Shown one piece after another: positions 1 through 6,704 of a DNA stretch of 25,348 nt. The DNA comes from JAIEPT01 sp038217425 (lineage in GTDB: Bacteria > Planctomycetota > Planctomycetia > Gemmatales > Gemmataceae). The stretch covers positions 1-25,348 of the forward strand of contig JBBQPM010000099.1 of assembly GCA_038217425.1 (NCBI GenBank), in the 5' to 3' direction. The position numbers were made by a program, and so were the translations under genes. Within the stretch, counting starts at the first letter, position 1; every line of letters starts with the position of its first letter. Below the pieces are notes generated by a model. The model did not search any database. It was not told the origin of the DNA and saw nothing but the letters and a program-made list of their open reading frames with translations.

Positions 1-256
1 TGATGGGCCGAGTCGAGCCCGCATCGTGGTTGAGGGCCTACGTCGCCCTCTGAAACTTCCACGCGGAACCCAGCCTCGGCTGCGTTCGTTGTACCCTTGA
101 GCCGGCCGGCCCATCAACCCCGGGGACATAAGAAGTATCCAGGCGCTGCAGCCGCCGGCGGGGGCAAATAGGCTTTCCGTGACTCATAGCTCACTCGGCC
201 CCCGCCGCTGCTGAGCTGGTCGTTCGGCCTCGAATCTCGCGCGAAAGGAGCAATTA
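1..256. other. non-coding region with two strong inverted repeats
   Basis: No convincing ORF lies here. Bases 1-10 (TGATGGGCCG) are perfectly complementary to 107-116. Inside that span are a hairpin GAGGGC/GCCCTC near 33-51 and a CAGC/GCTG hairpin near 80-91, so 1-116 can fold as a closed multi-branch structure. A second perfect 10-bp pairing joins 156-165 (CGGCGGGGGC) to 198-207, with a 32-nt loop, in the leader of the following gene. This could be a small RNA, a structured 5' leader, or remnants of a small palindromic element. No conserved 5S, tmRNA, SRP or RNase P signature is visible. The left edge is cut by the window, so the outer stem may extend further upstream. Confidence 0.35.
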
Positions 257-649
257 ATGAAACGGGTTCTCGCCATCTGCGCACCGCTCGTTCTCATAAC
301 GTTTGCGCTGTCGGATGCTGCCGCCCAGAAAGGCACGGAATTCCCGAAAGGGGTATTCACGGCACCTCGTGGGGGCCTCGCTGCGTTCCTTCACCTCAAC
401 GCGGATGGGAGTTTCGCATTCAACCTAGACAAATACGAGCTTCTTCAGGGAACCTATTCCGTAACGAAGGACGAGATCATTTTCACTGACGAAGGTGGCC
501 CAGCAGCCGGCAAAGGGGAGTTCAAGTCGGGCAAATACAAATGGAAATACCAAGACGGCAAGTTGACATTCGCAACCGTCGAAGAGAAAAACAAGGGGCG
601 CGAGAATTGGGCATCGACCGGACCTTGGGTAATGAAGCCCAAGAAATAA
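257..649 (+). CDS. small secreted protein, unknown function
   Basis: 130 residues. The ATG is preceded by a clear AGGAG Shine-Dalgarno seven bases upstream, which fixes the start. Residues 1-23 form a Sec-type signal peptide (MKR, hydrophobic LAICAPLVLITFAL, small residues ending AAA before Q24). The mature part (about 107 aa) is rich in alternating hydrophobic and polar residues with Gly/Asp turns: a stretch around FLHLNADGSFAF, then GTYSV, then EIIFTDE, then YKWKYQDGKLTF. This looks like a small beta-sandwich or lipocalin-like barrel of the kind seen in short planctomycete proteins that report how a property changes from baseline, but I do not recognise a named family. Base composition (about 54% GC in sampled lines) is lower than the genes from 1254 onward. 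A weak hairpin (655-660 with 685-690) followed by five Ts near 699-703 could end the transcript. Confidence 0.8.
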   Translation: MKRVLAICAPLVLITFALSDAAAQKGTEFPKGVFTAPRGGLAAFLHLNADGSFAFNLDKYELLQGTYSVTKDEIIFTDEGGPAAGKGEFKSGKYKWKYQDGKLTFATVEEKNKGRENWASTGPWVMKPKK

Positions 650-820
650 GTTGTCCGGCCGAACCACGACGTTGCACTTGACTGGGCCGGCACTAAGGTT
701 TTTCGAGACATCCCGTTCCTTGCAGCCGACCCGGCAAGTGAACGCAGTCGTTCGCTGCGGAAGGAAGTTGCGCGGAATTGAATGCGGTGTGAAGAGGGAA
801 GCAACGTCTAGGAAACCGAT

Positions 821-1096
821 GTGTCTGGGAAATACCGGATTAAGCGTATGGAACAACAAGATCTGATTAAGTTCGCGGTCGTAATGGGTGTGTTACTTTT
901 CGTAATTACTTCGCTTTGGTTCTTGTGGATTTGGCACAGACGGCGACGATGCCCAAAATGCAAGTTCAGTAAAAAACCGGTTTACACCATAATGTATTCG
1001 GAAGCGAGCATCGTAGAAAGTCATATTTTGCAGGTTCGTTGTAACCAGTGTGGTCATGAATGGGAACCAAATTTTCCGTGGGGCAGTGGAAAGTGA
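821..1096 (+). CDS. small membrane-anchored zinc-ribbon protein
   Basis: 91 residues from a GTG start, chosen because AGGA sits seven bases upstream. An internal ATG at 848 would give 82 residues but has no ribosome binding site. One transmembrane helix spans about residues 16-38 (VVMGVLLFVITSLWFLWIW), followed by a basic HRRRR stretch, so the C-terminus is predicted to be cytoplasmic. That tail carries CPKC (C44, C47) and CNQC (C74, C77) separated by 26 residues, the arrangement of a zinc ribbon. Tryptophan and aromatic residues follow (HEWEPNFPW). The function is unknown; a membrane-tethered metal-binding adaptor is the most one can say. GC is about 43% over 841-1080 by hand count, strikingly below the roughly 60-70% of the downstream genes, which suggests recent acquisition or relaxed codon selection. 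Confidence 0.7.
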   Translation: MSGKYRIKRMEQQDLIKFAVVMGVLLFVITSLWFLWIWHRRRRCPKCKFSKKPVYTIMYSEASIVESHILQVRCNQCGHEWEPNFPWGSGK

Positions 1097-1115
1097 AACA
1101 GGACAGAAAGGGATT

Positions 1116-1162
1116 GGGAACGTGTGGGGAACGTTTTTCCACCTCAATGTCGTTCCCCTTTT
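1116..1162 (+). terminator. cruciform hairpin with T-run between convergent genes
   Basis: GGGAACG (1116-1122) pairs with CGTTCCC (1151-1157). Inside it a second hairpin GTGGGGAA/TTTTCCAC (about 1124-1142) can form with some G-U pairs. The outer stem is followed directly by CTTTTG. The position just after the zinc-ribbon gene and before a convergent gene fits a Rho-independent terminator for the plus strand. The minus strand lacks a matching T-run. Confidence 0.5.
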
Positions 1163-1253
1163 GATCTGTGAGCAGAGGCTGCGAGGACTGCTGGTGCTGG
1201 CACGGTGCACTGACCCGACCGCTCGCCTTATGCAGTGCAAACTCGAGCCGCGC

Positions 1254-2567
1254 TCACGGCCGCTTCGGTTTGACGGGGGCGAAGTTCTCGAAGACGTCGG
1301 CAATCGCGCGGTCGGCGAGCCGTAACGATTCCCGCACCAGGATCTCCTCCGCTCCCGGTCCCGACGCGGAATACATCGGCTCGTAGCCCCCCTCCTTGTG
1401 CGCCTGTGCGGTGCAGATGTAGCCGAGGTTGCCGTTCGCGTAACCGACGACGATCGGTATGGCCCGATCCGCGACTGCTTTCTCGATGCGGAAGCCGTAT
1501 TCGACCATCGGCTCGCCGGGCAGCGTCAGAAACAAGTAGGGCCCGATCTTCAGCGACTGGAGTTCGCACTTCACCGTCTTGCCTTCTTTGAGAGCGGGGA
1601 GTTCGACGATCTGAGTGAAGCACTTGATCGGATAAATGGTCGGCCGTTTGATGCGTTCCTCGCGAATGGCGCTCTTGTCGGAGGCTTTCAGCACGGCGCA
1701 ACCGAGCCCTCGGCCAATCCAGCGCATGTCGGCCTCGTCGCCGCAGCGGTAGGGGAAGCCGGGGAGATTCGGACGAATGTCGCCGGCACAGCCTTGTAAG
1801 AACAACGCCTTGGTCCGGCCGGCGTAGGCTTTCTCGATGAAATTCTTGGCTTCGCCGGGGAAGTCGGCGCTCATGCGCGGATAGCCGTCGGGGTACGGCG
1901 GCGAAAACTTGTCGCCCCACGTCAGCACGCACGGATGGCAGACTGCGTGCATCACCACCGCCAGCGGATCCAGACTCAGACCGTCGTCGAAGCGCAGCAC
2001 CTTGACGCGTTTGTCGCACGGGCCGTCCGGGTTGAGCCGTACGACGGCGCGGCCCTCGACCATCATGCGGCGATTGATATTGAAGTCGACTCGCTCTTCG
2101 CCGTAGCCGATCGAGACGGGTCGATATTCGCCGATAGCGACTTTGACGGCGTCCGTCACCTTCTTGACGACCTCGCGATTCCAGGCGGGTTGGGCTTCCC
2201 ACTTGGGCCCCGAATGGGCGTGCGACGCGGCGACCAGGATATGCTCGCGCGGGATGCCGGCGCCCTCGTGGACGGCGTCGCGGAAACCTTCGACGACGCC
2301 CGCGCTGCACGCGATCAAATCGTGCGTCACGATCGCCGCCCTGGTTCGGCCATCGTCGAGCAACAAGATCGTCGCGTGCAGCCGATCGCGAAAGCCTTTT
2401 GTGGGGCGAATGTGTCCGGTGACGGGCGTGCCGTCTGGGGGCGAGATGTCGATCTTGCAAACCGCCGCCTTCAGGTTCGATTCGACCTTGAAAGTAAGGT
2501 CGTCGGGTCCGTCGGCGAACGCGGCGGCGGCCCACAGAAACGTCATCCAAACGGCAAAACGCGGCAT
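1254..2567 (-). CDS. neutral/alkaline ceramidase-like secreted hydrolase
   Basis: 437 residues. The start is supported by GGAG eight bases upstream. Residues 1-18 form a signal peptide ending AFA-D. The protein matches the N-terminal domain of the neutral/alkaline non-lysosomal ceramidase family, which hydrolyses the amide bond of ceramide with a catalytic zinc. Visible family landmarks are the SHAHSGP motif (H116, H118), the AVCHP segment (H211), LPGE (E352) and the following GYANGNLGY (Y376/Y383), which correspond in order to the His, His, Glu and Tyr zinc site of characterised members. At 437 aa it lacks the C-terminal immunoglobulin-like domain of full-length bacterial ceramidases, as is common for planctomycete relatives, so the true substrate may be another amide or lipid. 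It is the last gene of a minus-strand set with DUF1080 and DUF1501 genes. Confidence 0.82.
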   Translation of the reverse strand: MPRFAVWMTFLWAAAAFADGPDDLTFKVESNLKAAVCKIDISPPDGTPVTGHIRPTKGFRDRLHATILLLDDGRTRAAIVTHDLIACSAGVVEGFRDAVHEGAGIPREHILVAASHAHSGPKWEAQPAWNREVVKKVTDAVKVAIGEYRPVSIGYGEERVDFNINRRMMVEGRAVVRLNPDGPCDKRVKVLRFDDGLSLDPLAVVMHAVCHPCVLTWGDKFSPPYPDGYPRMSADFPGEAKNFIEKAYAGRTKALFLQGCAGDIRPNLPGFPYRCGDEADMRWIGRGLGCAVLKASDKSAIREERIKRPTIYPIKCFTQIVELPALKEGKTVKCELQSLKIGPYLFLTLPGEPMVEYGFRIEKAVADRAIPIVVGYANGNLGYICTAQAHKEGGYEPMYSASGPGAEEILVRESLRLADRAIADVFENFAPVKPKRP

Positions 2568-2586
2568 GTTCGAACTCCGAATATCC

Positions 2587-2620
2587 CGTTTAGCGCTCGC
2601 AGGCGTCCGAGCGCTAAACG
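2587..2620. repeat. perfect 13-bp palindromic hairpin (REP-like)
   Basis: CGTTTAGCGCTCG (2587-2599) and its exact complement (2608-2620) are separated by an 8-base loop. It lies in the 66-bp gap between the DUF1080 stop and the ceramidase-like start. No T-run follows on the minus strand, so it is more likely a dispersed intergenic palindrome or an mRNA-stabilising hairpin than a simple terminator. Confidence 0.7.
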
Positions 2621-2633
2621 AATGAAGAATGCG

Positions 2634-3176
2634 TTACTTGACGCGAATGTTTTTGATCTGCATCGTGCCGAACTCGGCCCGAATCACGAACGTGCTGCTT
2701 TTGGACTTCGCGTCCGACTTACGAGCCGATTCGCCGTTGATCTTGTGCTCGATTTTGTCGCCCGTGACGATGATCTCCAGCGTGTTCCATTCGTTGTCCT
2801 TGAGGCTCTTGAGCTGCTTCGCGACGATGTCGAACTTGGTGCCGCGCAGGAAGAAGTCGTTGTTGCAGCCGGCGCCCGGCTTGATGTCGAGCTTGATGGT
2901 GACGTCCTTGTCGAACTCCTTGGCGGTTTCGATGTAGGCGTCTCCCTTGACGGCCGGATCGATGGTGATGACGCCGTCGGCGATTTTGAAGCGTCCCTTG
3001 TAGGCTTCGGTTTTGCCATCGAGGGAATCCTTGTCTTTCTTCCCTCGCCAGCCGTCGAAGTTCTTACCGTTGAAGATCGGCTCGAAACCGGCCTCTTTTT
3101 CGCCGGCGACGTTGTGCGCGAGCGGAACGGCGATCATCAGGCCGAAAGTGAGTTGAAGGAGCGTGAAGCGACGCAT
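2634..3176 (-). CDS. DUF1080 / 3-keto-disaccharide hydrolase-fold secreted protein
   Basis: 180 residues when started at the ATG at 3176, which has GAGG eight bases upstream. A longer in-frame start at 3281 would translate through a palindromic repeat and is rejected. Residues 1-26 form a signal peptide (MRRFTLLQLTFGLMIAVPLAHNVAG). The mature part begins with FEPIFNGKNFDGWRG, the hallmark opening of DUF1080 (a concanavalin/laminarinase-like jelly roll annotated as 3-keto-disaccharide hydrolase), and continues with a DFFLRGTKFD strand, a NEWNTLEIIVTGDKI strand and a terminal IKNIRVK strand, all typical. The family is widespread in Planctomycetes and is implicated in degradation of oxidised sugars. 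The protein is close to minimal domain length, with no extra modules. It probably shares a transcript with the flanking DUF1501 and ceramidase-like genes. Confidence 0.85.
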   Translation of the reverse strand: MRRFTLLQLTFGLMIAVPLAHNVAGEKEAGFEPIFNGKNFDGWRGKKDKDSLDGKTEAYKGRFKIADGVITIDPAVKGDAYIETAKEFDKDVTIKLDIKPGAGCNNDFFLRGTKFDIVAKQLKSLKDNEWNTLEIIVTGDKIEHKINGESARKSDAKSKSSTFVIRAEFGTMQIKNIRVK

Positions 3177-3223
3177 GCGAGTACCTCGTGAGAAAAGGGA
3201 AAGGGAAGGCGGGAGGGCTGGTC

Positions 3224-3281
3224 GTGGGGCACGTTTTAAACGTGCCGGGTTCTCTCGCGGCACGTTAAAAACGTGCCCCAC
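3224..3281. repeat. nested double palindrome, 58 bp
   Basis: Two adjacent hairpins, GGCACGTTT-T-AAACGTGCC (3228-3246) and GGCACGTT-AAA-AACGTGCC (3259-3277), are also near-perfect complements of each other, so 3224-3246 can pair with 3259-3281 around a 12-base loop. It occupies the gap between the DUF1501 stop and the DUF1080 start. It looks like a dispersed intergenic palindromic element; it could also act as a processing or attenuation site between the two genes. Confidence 0.75.
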
Positions 3282-3284
3282 GTC

Positions 3285-4724
3285 TTATGTCAAGATATCC
3301 AAAATCGGCTGACCGAAGTCGATCGCGAGCCGGCGTCGGCCAGGGACTTCGAGGCGGCGCGGGTCGAGGCCCAACAGGTGGAGCACGGTGGCGTGGAGGT
3401 CGGTGACGTAATGGGCGGGATCCTGGGCATGGAATCCTAACTCGTCGGTTTCGCCGTGGACGTGGCCGCGCTTGATGCCGGCGCCGGCGAGCCAGACGGT
3501 GAACCCGTGCGGATGATGGTCGCGGCCGTCGCGTCCGCCGGAACGCTGCTCCAATCCCGGCGTGCGGCCGAACTCCGTGCAGAAGACCACCGTGACGTCG
3601 TCGAGCAATCCTCGGCGTTTCAGGTCTTCCATGAGGCCCGCGACCGGCTTGTCGACGGCGCCAGCCATGAGGGCGTGGTTGCCGCGCAGGTTGCGATGCG
3701 AATCCCAGCTGCCGTACGAGTTCGGGTAGACCTGCACGAAACGCACGCCGCGCTCGATGAGCCTTCGAGCCGCGAGCAGACGTTCGCCGGCCACATGGGT
3801 CGCGGGCTGGTCGATGCCGTACATGCGGCGCGTCGCCTCGGTTTCGCCGGGCAGGTTAAGCGCCTCGGGGACGGCTGTCTGCATGCGATACGCGAGCTGG
3901 TACGCCTCGATGCGCGCCCGCAAGTTCTGATCTTCGGGAGCATTGACGGCGGCGAGTTCGTTGAGTCGGCCGATGAGTCCGAACTCGTTGGCCTGCTCCT
4001 CTGCGAGGACGTCCGGACTGCGACGACCGTTGGGGAGCGGGTTGGTGGGATCGAGCGCGAGCGGCACGCCGGCGTGTTGCGGGCCGAGATACTGCGAGCC
4101 GAGCGACATCGCGGTGTCCGCCCGCGTCGGTCCGCCCAGGACGAGGAACTGGGGCAAATTGTCGCTGAGCCGACCGAGGCCATAGTGAACCCAGGCGCCG
4201 ACGCTGGGTTGGACTTCGTCGAGCCGATGTCGGCCCGTGTGCATCTGATTCTCGGCCGCGTGGTCGTTGTCGGTCGTGTACATGTTGCGGACGAAACACA
4301 AGTCGTCGACCCGGCGGGCGAGGTGGGGAAACCAGTCGCTGATTTCGATGCCGCTTTGCCCATGCTTCTTGAACCCAATCTGCGTCGGGTAGACGATGGA
4401 ATAGGTGTCGCGAATGTTAATGTCGTCGGCGATGACGGAGCGCGAACGCCGCGCGTGGAGCGGCGACGTCAGCGGATTGGGGAACGGCGTCTCCTGAAAC
4501 GTCTTGCCGGCGTAGCGCGTGAGGGCGGGCTTGGGGTCGAAGGTTTCGAGGTGGCTGTATCCGCCGGAAAGGAAAATCCAGAGGACCGCCTTCGCCTTGG
4601 GAGCGTGGTGCGGCCGGCCGTCGGGAGGCGAGTGGGCTTCATCCGCGTGCAGCATCGCATCCAGGGCCAGGCTGGAAAAGCCCAGGCCCATCTGATTCAT
4701 AAAACCGCGCCGCGTCGGATGCAT
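3285..4724 (-). CDS. DUF1501 family protein, Tat-exported
   Basis: 479 residues. The reading frame continues upstream to 5417, but the ATG at 4724 (GAGG seven bases upstream) begins MHPTRRGFMNQMG, a twin-arginine signal, and the extension would overlap the divergent epimerase. DUF1501 is related to the alkaline phosphatase/sulfatase superfamily. Family marks are AVLWIFLSGGYSHLETFDPKP (about 46-66, start of the first core strand), the DNDHAAENQMHTGRH region, TEFGRTP (383-389) and GRDHHPHGF (about 401-408), then the closing LHATVLHLLGLD segment. Length is normal for the family. It is the first gene of a minus-strand set with DUF1080 and ceramidase-like genes. No DUF1549/DUF1553 cytochrome partner, the usual neighbour, is present in this window. 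The enzymatic activity of the family is not established. Confidence 0.9.
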   Translation of the reverse strand: MHPTRRGFMNQMGLGFSSLALDAMLHADEAHSPPDGRPHHAPKAKAVLWIFLSGGYSHLETFDPKPALTRYAGKTFQETPFPNPLTSPLHARRSRSVIADDINIRDTYSIVYPTQIGFKKHGQSGIEISDWFPHLARRVDDLCFVRNMYTTDNDHAAENQMHTGRHRLDEVQPSVGAWVHYGLGRLSDNLPQFLVLGGPTRADTAMSLGSQYLGPQHAGVPLALDPTNPLPNGRRSPDVLAEEQANEFGLIGRLNELAAVNAPEDQNLRARIEAYQLAYRMQTAVPEALNLPGETEATRRMYGIDQPATHVAGERLLAARRLIERGVRFVQVYPNSYGSWDSHRNLRGNHALMAGAVDKPVAGLMEDLKRRGLLDDVTVVFCTEFGRTPGLEQRSGGRDGRDHHPHGFTVWLAGAGIKRGHVHGETDELGFHAQDPAHYVTDLHATVLHLLGLDPRRLEVPGRRRLAIDFGQPILDILT

Positions 4725-4746
4725 GGTTCGCCTCGTAAGATACACC

Positions 4747-4775
4747 ATCATGCTCTGACGACCGACCGATTGCAA
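4747..4775 (-). promoter_or_regulatory. candidate sigma70-type promoter for the DUF1501 gene
   Basis: On the minus strand TTGCAA (4775-4770) and CATGAT (4752-4747) are 17 bases apart, each matching four of six consensus bases, and the -10 element is about 22 bases from the start codon. It lies in the 60-bp gap between divergent genes, so any plus-strand promoter for the epimerase must overlap it or lie inside the DUF1501 gene. Confidence 0.3.
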
Positions 4776-4784
4776 GAGGGTTTC

Positions 4785-5675
4785 ATGAACGAAAAACGAG
4801 CCTGGCCGCGAATCAGCGTTTTCCCCAAGTGCTACTTCGACGAACTCTGCCGCGGCTCCATGAACTATCTCGACTGGCTCCGGCAGGCGCCGAGTCTCGG
4901 CGGCGAAGGCGTCGAACATTATGACGGCTTCTTCCATGCGGGCGTCCAACCCGTCCGTCAACTCCTGGACGAAACCGGGCAGAAGTCGTCGATGCTCTGC
5001 TTCTCGCCCGACTTCACGCATCCCGATCCGGACGAACGTCAGCGGCAAGTCGAGCGCCAGAAAGCCGCGATCGACCTGTGCGTCGCGCTCGGCATCCGCC
5101 ATTGCCGCACGCTCAGCGGCCAACGCTTTCCCGGCATGACGCGCCGCGAGGGGATCGAGCGCACCGTCCACGGCCTTCACCAATCGCTCGACTATGCCGA
5201 GGCACACGACGTCGTGCTGTGCATGGAGAATCACTACAAAGACGGCAACTGGCAGTACCCCGAGTTCGCACAGCCGGAGGACATCTTCCTCGAGATCATC
5301 GGCCAGATCGACTCGCCTCATTTCGGCGTGCAGTACGATCCGTCCAATGCGACGGTAGGCGGCTTCGACCCCGTGGCGTTTCTGGAAAAGGTCAAGACGC
5401 GCGTGGTGACGATGCACGCGTCGGACCGGTATCTCGTGCCGGGGGCGCGTCTCGAAGACTTACGCACCGCCGACGGCAGCGTTGGCTACTCGGACAAGCT
5501 GAAGCACGGCGAGACCGGCAAGGGCCTGAACGATTACGACGCGATCTTCCGCATCCTCGCCAGCGTCGGGTACAGCGGCTGGATTTCGGTGGAGGACGGC
5601 GTCAACGGCCTGGACGAACTGGCGCGGTCGGTGGAGTTCTTGAAGGAGATGCGAGCGGAATACTTCCAGGGCTGA
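4785..5675 (+). CDS. sugar phosphate isomerase/epimerase-like TIM barrel
   Basis: 296 residues. The frame is open from 3456, but the ATG at 4785, preceded by AAGAGGG, gives a protein of family length and avoids overlap with DUF1501. It belongs to the xylose isomerase-like / AP endonuclease 2 TIM-barrel group, which includes sugar epimerases and inosose-type isomerases. The four metal ligands of the group can be placed: E148 in CMENH, D185 in QYDPSN, H211 in TMHASD and E270 in SVEDG. The N-terminus has no signal peptide, so it is cytoplasmic. The substrate is not predictable, though a sugar released by the divergently encoded exported proteins is a reasonable inference. It ends 26 bp from the stop of the convergent beta-propeller gene. 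Confidence 0.87.
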   Translation: MNEKRAWPRISVFPKCYFDELCRGSMNYLDWLRQAPSLGGEGVEHYDGFFHAGVQPVRQLLDETGQKSSMLCFSPDFTHPDPDERQRQVERQKAAIDLCVALGIRHCRTLSGQRFPGMTRREGIERTVHGLHQSLDYAEAHDVVLCMENHYKDGNWQYPEFAQPEDIFLEIIGQIDSPHFGVQYDPSNATVGGFDPVAFLEKVKTRVVTMHASDRYLVPGARLEDLRTADGSVGYSDKLKHGETGKGLNDYDAIFRILASVGYSGWISVEDGVNGLDELARSVEFLKEMRAEYFQG

Positions 5676-5701
5676 GCAACCGAATTCGCGCTCGTGTGCT
5701 T

Positions 5702-6694
5702 CTATTCCGTCGACTTCAGGACGATCACGCACGGATCGAAATCTTCCGCCTTCGAGTTCAGGCCCGGAGTCGGTAGCAGTTGCCCTTTCTCGCGATCGAA
5801 AAGATAGACGTCCCGGTCGCCTTCGCCGTCGAGTCGTTCCGCGACAAAGACGAGGTAACGCCCGTCAGCGCTGAGCGACGGCGAAACTTCGTGCCCTTCG
5901 CGATTCAGACCCGGCAGCGGCAACATCTTGTTCTGTTTGCGATCGAAAAGATAAATGTCGCGGCCCCCCGCTCCCTCGGCTCTCTCGGAAGAGAAGGCGA
6001 TCAGATTGCCGTCGGCGCTCAGCGCGGGCTCTAGTTCCGTGAACGTCGAGTTCAGGCCCGGAACGTCGATCAGCTTGCTCGCCTCGCGGTCGTAGAGATA
6101 CAGATCGGTCAAGCCAAGGCCCCCCTTGCGGTTGGAGGCGAACGCCAGGAAACGCCCGGTGCTGCTGAGATTCGGCACGCGATCGTCGAACGATTGACTG
6201 TTGAGGCCCGGCAAATCGAGAAGCTTTTTGGCCGAGCGATCCAGAAGGAAGACATGGTATCCCGGCCCCGGGCCGCCGGGGCGATTCCAGGCGTAGAACG
6301 CGACGAGGTTGCCGTCGCCGGAGACGGAAGGCCCCAGGATGGCGTTCTTTGATTCGTTGATCTCCGGCAAATCGACGCTCTTGTTCTCCGTGCGATCCCA
6401 ACACACCACCTTCGAGGTCTTGTTCTCGACTTCGAACGTAAAGAAGCAGAATCGGCCATCGTGGGAAAGCGAAGGTCGGGCCGAGGCGTCGGCGCCGCGC
6501 GGCAATCCGACCGAGCCGACGATCTTGCCGTTGCTGACGCCGTCGTGTTCGTAGAAGAAGATCGTGGGATGCTTGGAACGCTCCTTGTACGAAGAAAAAG
6601 CCAGGAGCAGCTTCGTCGGCGCCGGATTCTGAGCATGCAGAAACGGCAGCGCGGTTAGAGCCAAGGCCAGGGAGCCGAGCAGAGATCGTTTCAT
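5702..6694 (-). CDS. secreted TolB/PD40-type beta-propeller protein
   Basis: 330 residues from the ATG at 6694, which begins a clear signal peptide (MKRSLLGSLALALTALPFLHA-Q). The mature chain is built of five to six repeats of about 48 residues. Each contains a strand such as PSLSADGRYLVF, a charged turn with one or two glycines, a (D)xYLFDR strand and a closing LPGLNS-like segment (LPGLN recurs from mid-protein to the end). This is the PD40/WD40-like repeat of TolB-type propellers. No catalytic domain follows, so it is a binding or scaffold protein in the periplasm. Its start lies 10 bp after the stop of the upstream DUF1501 gene, so the two are almost certainly co-transcribed and may interact. 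The partner ligand is unknown. Confidence 0.85.
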   Translation of the reverse strand: MKRSLLGSLALALTALPFLHAQNPAPTKLLLAFSSYKERSKHPTIFFYEHDGVSNGKIVGSVGLPRGADASARPSLSHDGRFCFFTFEVENKTSKVVCWDRTENKSVDLPEINESKNAILGPSVSGDGNLVAFYAWNRPGGPGPGYHVFLLDRSAKKLLDLPGLNSQSFDDRVPNLSSTGRFLAFASNRKGGLGLTDLYLYDREASKLIDVPGLNSTFTELEPALSADGNLIAFSSERAEGAGGRDIYLFDRKQNKMLPLPGLNREGHEVSPSLSADGRYLVFVAERLDGEGDRDVYLFDREKGQLLPTPGLNSKAEDFDPCVIVLKSTE

Positions 6695-6704
6695 GGCCGC
6701 CCCA

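Noticed and set aside
1..116. 5S rRNA (right size with a closing stem)
   Set aside because: None of the conserved 5S segments such as CCGAAC or the loop E sequence is present.
3177..3281. Upstream start for the DUF1080 protein
   Set aside because: It would translate the palindromic repeat and place 35 residues before a normal signal peptide.
3456..4784. N-terminal extension of the TIM-barrel frame
   Set aside because: Antisense of the DUF1501 gene; the family-length protein starts at 4785 with a good ribosome binding site.
4725..5417. N-terminal extension of the DUF1501 frame
   Set aside because: The extension is antisense to the TIM-barrel gene and precedes a proper Tat signal with its own ribosome binding site at 4724.
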